Assembly: GCA_025917655.1 (NCBI GenBank)
Contig: CP084619.1
Location: forward strand, 1,922,001-1,986,000
DNA from: Chlorella sorokiniana
Lineage: Eukaryota > Chlorophyta > Trebouxiophyceae > Chlorellales > Chlorellaceae
Length of the DNA: 64,000 nucleotides
Reading direction: 5' to 3'
The notes beneath the pieces were generated by a model. It did no database searches, had not been told where the DNA came from, and saw only the letters and a program-made list of their open reading frames with translations. The position numbers were made by a program, and so were the translations under genes. The first letter of the stretch is position 1; every line of letters begins with the position of its first letter. Shown here piece by piece: positions 54,426 to 64,000 of the stretch.

Positions 54426-57400
54426 CTAGTCCACCTCCTCCATGCGGCTGCCCTCGTCCACATTCTCCTCCAGCTCCGGCAGCTCTTCGTCGGCGCCGCC
54501 CTCCGCCGCCTCCTCGTCGATGGACAGGCCCAGCTTGACCATGCGGTAGATGCGGCCCGCAAAGGTGTTGGGGTCCTCCAGGGAGAAGCCTGCGGGGTGG
54601 TGGCGAGGGGAGCAGGTGTGTTTCTGGGGGTGAAGGGGGACGGAGCGGTACAGGAGCAGCAAGCGGGGAGCGGCCCCAGGGCGGGCAGCAGCGGCGCGGC
54701 GCGCACCCGAGGCCAGCAGCGAGGTGTCGAACAGCAGCTGCACCAGGTCCTTGACCGTCTTGTCGCCCTTGTCCGCCTCGGCGCGGGTGCGCAGCTCCGC
54801 CATGATGGCGTTGGCGGGGTTGATCTCCAGGGTCTTCTTGCTGCTCATGTACATCGCCATGGAGGAGTCGCGCAGGGCCTGCGGGGGGGGGGAAGGGGGA
54901 GAGGGGGAAGAAAGCCGGGTGAAGTCGGAGCCACAGCGGCATCGCGGCACGGCGGCGCCGCAAGGGCCAGCGTGCCGCCGCTGCAGGCCCTCAGCTAGCG
55001 GGCGCAGGTGGGGCGCTGCAGCAGGCAGCCAGCAGCGCGGCTGCAGGCGCGCGTTCAGACAAGCGGGGCGCCACGCGCCTGCGCCTTCATGATGCGCTCC
55101 ATGTTGGCGGACCAGCCGTACTCGCCGGTGACCAGCACGCAGGGGGAGTCCACGATGCGCTCGCCCACCACCACCTTCTCAACCTTGTCGCCCAGGATGT
55201 CCTTCATCAGGCGGCACAGCGGCTCAAAGGCGGCCTGCGGGGGCGGGGAGCGGGGAAGGGGCGTGTGAGGGCGGGAAGCAGGCAGGCCGAGCAGGCTGAA
55301 GGGGCTTGGGAGGCCAGCAAGCTCAGGTCTGGGCAAGCGGGGCAGGGGGCGGCAGATGGGGCAGCTGAGGTGCCGGCGCACACCTTGCGCTCCTCCATGG
55401 CCTTCTTCTCCTCCTCGCGCTCCCCCAGCTCCAGCCCCTCCTTGGTGCACGAGGCCAGCTTCTTGCCGTCGTACTCCTTGAGCTGCTGCACCACGTACTC
55501 GTCGATGGGCTCCGTCATGAACAGCACCTCGTAGCCCTTCTTCTTCAGGCGCTCCAGGAAGGGCGAGTTCTCCACAGCCTTGCGAGACTCGCCTGCGGTG
55601 GGAGCAGTGGGAAGGACAGGGGGTATTCAGTTGAAGCGGTGGAGAGGGGGCAGCTAACAAGGGTGCCGAAAGGCGAGCGGCACGAAACGCCTGCACGCGG
55701 TCGGCTGCCCCCTGTCAGCAGCGGGGGAGGCGGTGCAGGGTGCGGGTGCGCACCGGTGATGTAGTAGATGTTGGTCTGGCCTTCCTTCATGCGGGTGACG
55801 TAGTCCTTCAGGCTGGTCATCTCGTCGCCGCTCTTGGTGGAGTGGAAGCGCAGCAGCTCCGCCAGCTTGGCGCGGTTCTGGCTGTCCTCGTGCAGGCCTG
55901 GGGGGGCGAGGGTGAGGGGCTCAGCGTGCAAAGGAGCCGGGATGCCGGCAGCTAGGGCCTGCGTGAGAGCGCTGCCCGACGACACCCGGTAGCAGCGCGG
56001 CGCACCCAGCTTGATGTTCTTGGAGAAGGCCTCGTAGAACTTGGCGTAGTCGTCCTTGTTCTCTGCGATCTCGTTGAACAGCTCGATCGCCTTCTTCACA
56101 ATGTTCTTGCGGATCACCTTCAGGATCTTGTTCTGCTGCAGCATCTCGCGCGAGATGTTGAGCGGCAGGTCTCGCTGTCAACCACGCCTGCGCAGCACAG
56201 CCGTGGGCAAGTGAAGGGTTGAGATGAGAGAAGCCTGGGACAGATGGGGCTTGCCGGGGCCAGCAGGAGGTGCGGAGCACGCTGGCCCAACAGCCAGACT
56301 GCAAGAGGCCCGTCGCAGGCACCTGCAAGCCAATAGACGCCAGGGACGCGGCCCCAAACAACAACAGAAAGGCTGGCGCCCTCTGGGGCTCACCCTTGAT
56401 GAAGGACATCCACTCGGGGCACAGCTCCTCGCAGTTGTCCATGATGAAGACGCGGCGCACATACAGCTTGATGTTGTTCGACTTCTTGCGCTGGTCAAAC
56501 AGGTCGAAGGGCGCGCGCTTGGGCGCAAACAGCACCGCCTTGAACTCCAGCTGGCCCTCCACTGCGGCATAGGGCGGGGTAGGCGGCTCAGGGATTGGGT
56601 GGCCAGGCTTGCGGCCGGCGGTGCAGCTACACGCGCCGGCACGCATGCGCCACACACTGAGTGCCCGGGAAGCAGCGAGTTCCACGCTGGCCGTGTGCCT
56701 CGCTTCCCCGCCACCCTCCCGTCTCCCCTTGCGCTGCCTCGCCTGCAAAGTGCTTGTAGGCCAGGGGCTCCTCCCAGTCGTTGGTGAGGGCCTTGTAGAA
56801 GGCGTTGTACTCCTCGCGCGGCACCTCCTCGGGGAGCGCATCCAGATGGGCTTCTGCTTGTTCACCAGCTGCCACTCGTGCGACACCTCCTTCACCTTCT
56901 TCTTCTGCGCCAGGCAGGCAGGCGGGAGCAGAGGCAAGGCCAGCGCGAGGTCAGCCAACAGCAGTGCAAGTGCACCTGCAGCCTGCCGCGTGTCGGCTTG
57001 TAGCCCAGCACGTGCGGCGCGGCGCTCCTAGGCACCCCCCCACCTTCTTCTCCTTGGCCTCGTCCTCGGGCTTCACCTCCTCCACCTCGCCCTCCTTCTC
57101 CTCGCCCTCCTCCTTCACCTCCTCCTCGTCGTCAGACACCTCCTGCGGCAGGCGGCAAAGGGACAGCACGCGTCAACGGGAGAGATCGATAAAGTGCGGG
57201 GCGCAGCAGGGGGTTCGGTCAACAAGAACTGGCGCTAGTAGCCTGGCATGCGACCCTACGGGCTGCTGCCCCGGGAGTGGCCCCGCAGCGCTGTGTTGCC
57301 CCGCTGGGACGCTGAGCGGCGAGCAGCCGCCTCCTGGCCCACCTTCTCCACCGTCTTCTCGGTCCACAGGGAGATGGGGTAGGAGATGAACTCAGAGTGC

Positions 57401-58758
57401 TTCTTGATCAGGTCCTTCAGGCGGCGCTCCTGCACAGTAACGGGCAGGTGGCGGTGCGGTCAGGGAGGCGGGCAGGCAGAGGCAGTGCCAGCACGAGGAG
57501 ACCGGACCAATGCAAGGCAGGCTGACGCTCGCTTGCTGCGGCCGGCCCACTCCGGCGCTCATCAGTGCAAGCAGCTGCTTGGCCGGCTGCGGTCCCCCGC
57601 TCCCCCACCTCCAGGTACTCCAGCTGGTCCTCCTTCATGTGCAGGATGAGCTTGGTGCCGCGGCCCAGCGACTCGCCGCTGGTGTCGCGCGTGATGGTGA
57701 AGGAGCCGCCGGCCTGGCTCTCCCACACGTACTGCTCGTCGTCGTTGTGCTTGGTCACCACGGTCACCTGCGTTGGTGGGGGCAGGGCGGTCAGAGAGGG
57801 GACCCAATGCAGGAAGACCGCGAGAGGCTGGGGGGGGCACAGGACGGGGCCAGCAGCAGCTGCAGTGCGCTGGCGGGGCAGGTCGTCTAGCCTCGGGTGA
57901 GCTGGCAGCTGAAGCCAGCAAGGCGCGGTGCGCCTGTGCCGCCCACACCCTCGCCACGCCCGCCCACCGCCCACCTTGTCGGCCACCAGGTAGGCGGAGT
58001 AGAAGCCCACGCCGAACTGGCCAATCATGGCAATGTCGGCGCCCGCGGACAGCGCCTCCATGAAGGCCTTGGTGCCGGAGCGGGCGATGGTGCCCAGGTT
58101 GTTCACCAGGTCGGCCTGTTGGGCGATGAGGGAGGGGATGGGGGTGGGGCAGAGCGGTCCGGTTGAGGTGGGAGAGGATGTGCACAGACCGGCTGGGTGG
58201 CAGAAACGGACGCAGTGCAGGAGCACGGCATTGGAGAGCTGGGGATGAAGGGCGTGCTGGGACGGGGTGGTGCCCAGCTTGCTGGCTGCCTCTGGCCCGC
58301 ACCTTGGTCATGCCCACGCCCGAGTCGATGATGGTGAGGGTGTTGTTGGTTTTGTCGGGCACGATGTGGATGTAGAGCTCGGGGTTGGAGTCCAGCTGGC
58401 TCTTGTCCGTCAGCGACTGGTAGCGGATCTTGTCCAGGGCATCGCTGGCGTTGGAGATGAGCTCGCGCAGAAAGATCTCCTTGTTGGAGTAGAAGGTGTT
58501 GATGATCAGCGACAGCAGCTGGTTGATGTCGCTCTGGAAGCTGCAGCAGTGAAGGGATGGAAATGGAATGGTGTCATAAGAGAAGAAGGGGTGCTGCCTG
58601 GATGGCTGCTGGGCAGTTCAACTCAAGGCCAGCAGGGCGTCTGCGGCAAGGACTTGGAGCGGTCGATGCCCCGAGAGCCGTGAAGTATGCACGCAGAACA
58701 GGCAGACAAACGGCGCTGCCAGCCACACTCACGCGTAGGTCTCCACCTCGCCAGACAT
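54426..58758 (-). CDS. HSP90: Cytosolic heat-shock protein 90
   Basis: ATP-driven chaperone of the eukaryotic cytosol. Fourteen exons (minus): 58758-58733, 58540-58303, 58115-57975, 57767-57609, 57429-57343, 57142-57044, 56904-56743, 56561-56394, 56187-56006, 55897-55754, 55592-55384, 55234-55079, 54878-54707, 54589-54426. They sum to 2107 nt; two added bases give 703 codons, the normal size. N-terminal ATPase: '[20 protein letters not shown]', '[11 protein letters not shown]', '[18 protein letters not shown]'; then an acidic linker rich in Glu; middle domain '[14 protein letters not shown]'; C-terminal 'RMEEVD', the TPR-cochaperone signature that marks the cytosolic form. Frame breaks are at G4 56831-56834 and about 56168-56174. 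Introns 7 and 12 begin GC. Confidence 0.97.
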
Positions 58759-59766
58759 GATTGTTGACTGCCTGTGTTCGCGCTAGACCTGCTGGGAAGG
58801 GAGGAGGAAATGGGCAAGCGTTCAGCGGGCTTGGCGGCGGGAAACCTGGTGCTCCGACTCCAAGGCAGGCATGTCAGTGCTGGGAAGGAATCTTGTGCAG
58901 TTTAAGGTCTGGGATGTTCATCTATGTATGCTGGAAAAGCCCAATTGGCGAGGGGCTGCTTGAGACAGCCCAGAAGTTCAAGAGTTGCGGCGAGCATCCG
59001 GAACTGCGCGCAGCCCGCCGCCGGCACTGGCAGCGGCAGGCCAACCAGCGCTGCAGCGCCCCTGCCAGGTGCACACGCTATTGGGCATGCTGCACAGGGC
59101 TGCCGGCATCGCGGAAGAGGCGGGGGACGCCTGATGGTGCTCCTGATTGGCCGGTCAGCAAGGGCAACATGCTGATGGGAGGCAGGGACTCCAGCACCTT
59201 CCCCACGAAGCCAACCTTCAATGCCACGGATGCTTTGTATTGTGCTCCGGACAGCAGCTCACCTCTGCAGCGGGTTGCCTGTGGAGCGAGATGTGGGGGA
59301 TGCCGAGTGCCTGTGAAAGGCTGATCACTGTGGCAAGTGTGGGGAGAAGGTGCCAAACAAGCGAAACAACCGACAGAAGATGCTGGGATGTGTACAGCCG
59401 CCATGTTGAACGTGGCTCTGGAAGCTCCTCCGCCTTCCAGCGACCCTCCCCCATTCGTCTCGAGAAGCTCCCGGACTGCGTCTGCAGCGTCCACAAGAAC
59501 GAAAATTGCACCAGTTTGCCCGCGGGGGCGAAAAACAGGCAGCCCGGAGCTCCTGCACTTCCTGCCGCCGGCGCTCGCCAAAGGCCTTTTGCTCGCTGCA
59601 CGCCTGGTTGCACTGCTGTCAAAGCAAGCATCGAGAGTTTGCACGATCAGGTTTGTTGAGACTGATAGAAGGAAACTTAAATTGGTAGCAGGCAACAATG
59701 AACTCGCTTCACACGCTGTCGCGTTCCTGTGCCACTTGCAAAGGTCTGCCGCAACAGCCTGCCTGC
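58759..59766. promoter_or_regulatory. HSP90 upstream region and 3' flank of the next gene
   Basis: About 1 kb with no credible ORF. It should hold the HSP90 promoter (minus strand). I looked for heat-shock elements (alternating GAA/TTC blocks at 2-nt spacing) and found only imperfect candidates such as GAA-1 nt-TTC at about 58973-58979. No TGTAA signal for the upstream gene was seen. Confidence 0.4.
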
Positions 59767-60694
59767 TCAGTTCAGCGCCGCAGTAAGGGCCTGGAAGAAC
59801 ACTGCAAGCGAGAAGAAGGAGATGAGGCACATGGTGGCGGGCCAGGCCTTGGCACCGGGCCAGTCGGCGGGGTTGTAGGGGGTCTTCTGGACGCGCTGCA
59901 GGTGGCGGGTGGCGGCGGCGGTTGGAGCGTGAGAGGGTTATGATGCACATGCAGTCTGTGCATTTATATCGTACACGTAACAGCAACACGGCAATATACG
60001 GCAGGCTAGCTCATATGTGCTTCAAGACCTGTGCAGAATGCACGCGGCCTGGCAGGTGGACCTGCACCACCACCAGGTTGAACGCCTGCGGATGCGGCTG
60101 CAGCGACGCACCTGGATCATCGCTGTCATCATGGCCGCAGCCGTCAGCGCGCCCACCGCGCAGCCCGCAGCACCCACGATGCCCTGCTGCTGCACGAGTG
60201 CCGCGGCCTGCAGGGACATGCGGCCAACGACAGCATGCTGGGTGAAAGCCGGCCCCTTTCAGGCCCTGGCCCTGCACAGCAACCACAGCAGGCGCACCGC
60301 AAGCGTGCCGCCTGCGCCGATCAGCGTCTCAGGCACCGTGGGACGCCGGGGGTGCTGGCATCGGTGGTGAGGCCAGTGAAGGCGGCCTCACCTCCCAGCA
60401 CCGCCACTGCAGGGTGAGGGCCAGCACAGGATGTACATGAGTTGCTGGTTGCGCAGTAAGCAGTAACCAGGAGAAAACACGAACAACAAACGCAAGAGAT
60501 TCTTCCCTATTCACTTACCATAAGCAACGGCCTGCTGGGTCACAGCTGTGATGGTCGGGAGTCCAGTGCAGCGCTCACCACCGCCGCCCCCGCCGCCTGC
60601 CAGCAACACGCGGCTGCAGAGGGAGTCGCGCGGCAATGCTGTCGCATCTCTGTATGCTACTGAGGCAAGTGTGGCTAATGCACGATGCTGCCAT
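59767..60694 (-). CDS. Small uncharacterised membrane protein
   Basis: Exons (minus) about 60694-60521, about 60415-60275, about 60206-60112 and 59895-59767. The last two are in phase: 'GIVGAAGCAVGALTAAAMM' (one membrane helix), then 'RVQKTPYNPADWPGAKAW' and 'CLISFFSLAVFFQALTAAL' (second helix, C-terminus). The exon before has 'EAAFTGLTTDASTPGVP', a frame slip, then 'ETLIGAGGTLAVRLLWLL'. Exon 1 gives a basic, Ser-rich start resembling an organelle presequence and ends 'ITAVTQQAVAYG' at a GTAAGT donor. The conserved-looking loop with NPADWPGAKAW suggests a real family, but I cannot name it. Confidence 0.5.
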
Positions 60695-60921
60695 GGCGCT
60701 AGAGTGGGGTGAAGTGGAGCGTGGGAGGATGGAGACAGGGAAGCGCAGGCGATGCTGTACGTACTCCTTGAACACAATGTGTATTCGTCAAAGCGAATAC
60801 AGCGAGGGGTTCATCTTCTCTAGCCGTACAAGAGTCGAGGTACATTACTGAACACAGCCGGCGGGTTTGTCATTCACCGTCTGGATGCGCGATCTCACCA
60901 ATTCAGGGCAATCTAACTTTC

Positions 60922-63421
60922 ATGACCTTGTGTTTGGGGAGCAGCAGCGCTCGAGGGCTTTTGAGGGCTCTGCAGCAGCAGCTGCGCTGTGTGGCCACCC
61001 TGTCCTCCTCCTTTACAGAGCTGCCTGTGATAGATGTTGGACCGCTCACCAATCCAAGCTCGGTGCGCACCCGTGCTGCTGTTAGTGCGCCGGCGCCGGT
61101 GTCGGTGCCCGACAGGTATTTCTTCTCCTGGCGCCCCTGCAGAGCGCCATCGAGAGGCAGGCGGTGGGAGAGGCGCTGCATGACGCGAGCCTGAAGGTGG
61201 GCTTCTTTTACGTCAGCAGCCACGGCCTGCCCACCGAGGTGACCGACAACGTAATGGCAGAGGCGCGCCGCTGGTTTGCTTTGCCGGTGAGTTCACAGTG
61301 CAGCCGGCGCGCAGCTGTTGCAGGCTGGTGCAGCCCGTTCCGCACCTGCACGTCTCTCGGCTGCAGCAACAGTCATGCACAACGCTGGCCCTGCATGCTG
61401 GCCTTGCCTGCTGCCCCCGGGTGCCCTGCAGGAGGCTGAGAAGCGCCGGATTGCGCTGACCCCTGCCTCTGCGTACCGCGGCTGGCAGCGGCTGGGCTCC
61501 AACGTGACCCAGGGCAGGCGGGACCTGCATGAAGGCATCGACCTGTACAAGGCGTGCAGGGTGGTGGGGGGGTGGAAGCAGCGGCCGCGCTGTGGCGGCG
61601 CCAGCTGGGTTGGCTGCGGGGGTGATGTGCCACGGCATGGTGTGAACACTGCCACCTGCTTTGCATTGGCACATGGGCAGCTCATGGAGCCAGGCATGGC
61701 AGGGATCTATCAACGCTGTTCCCTCCCCAACTTGGCAAGCAGCCCTGCCCCATCCACCTCTCATCCTCCGCCTTCCCGCCGCCAGGAGGTCGATGTGGCG
61801 GCGCTGGCCGCTGCGGGCCTGCCGCCCAGCCCCATCCATGGCCTCAACCCCTGGCCGCCGGTGCGCCTCCGGGAGGTTGCGACTGCTGAGGCGCCAACAG
61901 CCCAGGCAGCCCAGGCGCGAGAGTCAGCGGCCCCACGCTCCCGCCACAACTGGGCTGTGCGCCGTCCACATGCAGGTGGCATCGTTCGAGGCCGCGCTGC
62001 GCCGCTACGTGGCTGGCTGCCTGCAGCTGGGCGCCGCCGTGCTGCGCGGCATTGCGCTGGGCCTGCGACTGCCGGAGGCGTACTTTGAAGGGGACGTGGC
62101 GGGTATGTGCCTCTGTGCTGCGTGCCATGTGCAGCCTTGGCAGCGCTTCTCCGCCAGCCACGTCAGCACGTGACTGAGGCTGCCCATTTGCCAGGCCTGC
62201 ACCTTCATGCTTGCCTTGTCCCCCTACCTCACCAGTCTGTCGTCGCTCTACCCTTCCTTGCGGTCTTGCCCCGCAGGCGACTCGTACTGGGTGTCCCGCA
62301 TCCTCTACTACCCGTCCCTCCCCGCCCCCCGCCGACGGCTCGCAACAGGAGCTCAGCTGCGGCGAGCACACGGGTGCACAGTCGTGCTGCTTCAGCTGGC
62401 TGCCTGCTTGGCCCAGCGCCGCTAGGCCGCCCAGCCGCCACCCATCCCTCAGCTGCGATGCTGGCCCTGCCCTCCCAGCCCTTCAGCTGTGCACCCTTTG
62501 CTCCCAATCCCTCAACCTTGGCGGCCTTTGTGGGTTTGCACCTGCTGCAGACTACGGCCTCCTGACGCTGGTCTTCCAAGAGGCAGGGGTCACCGCGCTG
62601 CAGGTGCAGAACGCGGCGGGGCGGTGGGTGGACGCGCCGCCACTGCCGGGCACCTGCGTCGTCAACATAGGCGATATGTTCCGGGTGCTGACCAACGGCA
62701 TGTACACGCCTACAGTGCACAGGTCGGGGTGGGGAGTGCAGCGCGCAGGGTTGCTGCATCTGCACTGACGGCCACGGCAGGGGAGTCGTCAGCCCTTGGG
62801 TTGCTTGGGCAGCTGAGGGAGCGGGCGATGCACGCCTTTTGCTGGGCTGTTTTGTACGCCGATTTGTGCCGCAGCGCCGTGGTGGTGCATTGCAGGGTGG
62901 TCAACGCATCTGGGCGGGACCGTGTGTCGGTTCCTTTCTTCTACGAGACGAACTTTGAGGCGGTTGTTTCGCCACACCCGCAGTTCTGCAAGGACCGGTG
63001 CGTGCGCTGGGCTGGGCGGGGGAGCGGGGGCACGGGCGCAGGTGGTAATACAGCGACTCATGAGCGGTTGCGCCAGCAGCAGCATGCAGCTCGTGAAGCT
63101 CAGGGACCCCAAGCATGCTCAGCTGGCAGGCAGCTGGCAGCCCTCCTCACCCGCCACTGGCTGGGGTTATGTGGTTGCTGTCTCTGCGAATTGCTCATTC
63201 CACGTGCTTGCCGTCACCGCAGGCCCCCCAGTATGAGCAGGTCCGTTACGGCAGTCATCTAGAATCTAAGGTGACACCTGCCCAGCATGCTAGTGCTGTG
63301 CTGCTTAGGGGACAACTCCTGTGTGGCACACGCGCAGCAGGGAGCTTGTCAATGCTGCATCTCTGCTGCTGCTGCCTCGCAGGTCCTCAACAACTTTGAC
63401 TTCAAATCAATGGCGGGGTGA
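60922..63421 (+). CDS. 2-oxoglutarate/Fe(II) oxygenase, isopenicillin-N-synthase-like
   Basis: Non-haem iron dioxygenase of the IPNS/DIOX family, cytosolic or organellar. Exons 60922-61062, 61143-61286, 61432-61551, 61786-61860, 61976-62102, 62277-62373, 62551-62722, 62896-62997, 63223-63270, 63383-63421; corrected length 354 residues. N-terminal domain: 'FTELPVIDVGPLTNPSS', 'KVGFFYVSSHGLP', 'YRGWQRLGSNVTQGRRDLHE'. The jelly-roll core has 'CGEHTDYGLLTLVFQ' (His and Asp iron ligands), 'NIGDMFRVLTNGMYTPTVHR' (second His) and 'GRDRVSVPFFYETNF' (the R-x-S pair that binds 2-oxoglutarate). Intron 3 starts GC at 61552. Homopolymer errors: C6 at 62325-62330 (one extra or two missing) and C6 at 63224-63229 (one missing). 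The substrate cannot be inferred. Confidence 0.9.
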
Positions 63422-64000
63422 TGTATCGATTGAGGGAGCTACCCTCGCGGCGCGGCTTGTACTGCACGCGCTGCAGCTGCCGTGTAGTGAAACTGCAGGC
63501 TGATGTGAAGCCTACAGCGATTGCGTGGAGCACAATGCTCATCTTCTCTGCCTTCGTACAAGACCACCGTACTCGGCTGAAAAGAAGCATCATCAGAAAC
63601 GGAGAGGGTGACAAGAAGCACCTGTTTTAAGCACAACCACAAGGCATCTTGTATCTGACCGATCGCTCGATGTACGCCCATGGCAACCCGTCACACGTCT
63701 CGCGCTTCTCGTCTATTTTTTCTCTTCTCTTACATGCAAGCATCTACATCCTCTGTTGTCATAGGACGCAGCTGGCTGCCTTCGCTCCCGAACTGTCCCT
63801 TCCGCCATACAGTAATGCCTCCCACCATCAACAAGAAACTTTGGGGATCGATGCTGTGACGTGTGAGGTAGGCGAGGCCCCTTGAGTCTGCCCCAACTAT
63901 TTTGTCTCTTGCCCTGGTTCCTTGCATCCTCTGGGGCGCAGCGGCAGCTGCAATTGGGCAATCTATCAACTCACACTGGTGCATGAACCGCCCGAAATGA
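63422..64000. other. 3' flank of the oxygenase gene
   Basis: 579 bp, AT-richer than the rest. Presumably the oxygenase 3' UTR followed by the next intergenic region. A minus-strand open frame at 63730-63984 could be the last exon of a gene beyond the window, but nothing in it is recognisable. Confidence 0.3.

Noticed and set aside
58759-59766. Heat-shock elements upstream of HSP90.
   Set aside because: Only imperfect or wrongly spaced GAA/TTC blocks were found; I would not call a site.
63730-63984. Minus-strand open frame with 'LTRHSIDPQSFLLMVGG' as a terminal exon of a further gene.
   Set aside because: No recognisable similarity, a plausible acceptor is not evident and the window ends; it may equally be 3' UTR antisense.
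1-64000. CRISPR arrays, bacterial operons, phage or insertion sequences, rRNA or tRNA genes.
   Set aside because: None recognised; the content is intron-rich eukaryotic nuclear DNA.

Overview
The window looks like nuclear DNA of a GC-rich green alga, most probably a Chlorella-like trebouxiophyte. Genes are dense and intron-rich with short introns. Several introns start with GC instead of GT, and TGTAA poly(A) signals lie downstream of several stop codons. Many products carry plastid-type presequences (RsmH, SlyD-like FKBP, NYN nuclease, GTP cyclohydrolase II, an SpoU methylase, an aldo-keto reductase with a twin-arginine signal). I cannot name the species from sequence alone.

Layout from left to right: exportin-4 5' part (-), PIG-C (+), IFT52 (-), a small membrane protein followed 13 nt later by plastid RsmH (+,+), HIR/SPFH protein (-), thylakoid-type aldo-keto reductase (-), YacP-like NYN nuclease (+), stand-alone GTP cyclohydrolase II (-), SlyD-like FKBP (+), SGNH hydrolase (+), nephrocystin-4 (+), gamma-tubulin complex component (-), SKA2-like kinetochore subunit (+), VTT/TVP38 membrane protein (-), SpoU/TrmJ-like methylase (+), orphan small exons, two divergent paralogous coiled-coil proteins (- and +), an alanine-rich protein (+), cytosolic HSP90 (-), a small membrane protein (-) and an isopenicillin-N-synthase-like 2OG oxygenase (+).

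Three themes stand out. (1) Cilium and microtubule genes: IFT52 and NPHP4 are diagnostic of cilia, yet they sit in a genome that otherwise looks like a coccoid alga without visible flagella; GCP5-like and SKA2-like spindle genes share a 243-bp divergent promoter. (2) Plastid RNA and protein handling: RsmH, the SpoU methylase, the NYN nuclease and the FKBP. (3) A head-to-head pair of plastid-type coiled-coil proteins built from exon-sized repeats with a recurrent EKAW motif.

Reading caution: nearly every conserved gene is interrupted by one or more single-base frame breaks, usually in a G or C run, and summed exon lengths become divisible by three once these are corrected. HSP90 needs exactly two corrections, and one break in the right-hand coiled-coil gene is contradicted by its paralogue 5 kb away. 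I treat these as probable sequencing or assembly errors rather than pseudogenes. Exon limits are my own reading of splice sites and protein continuity.
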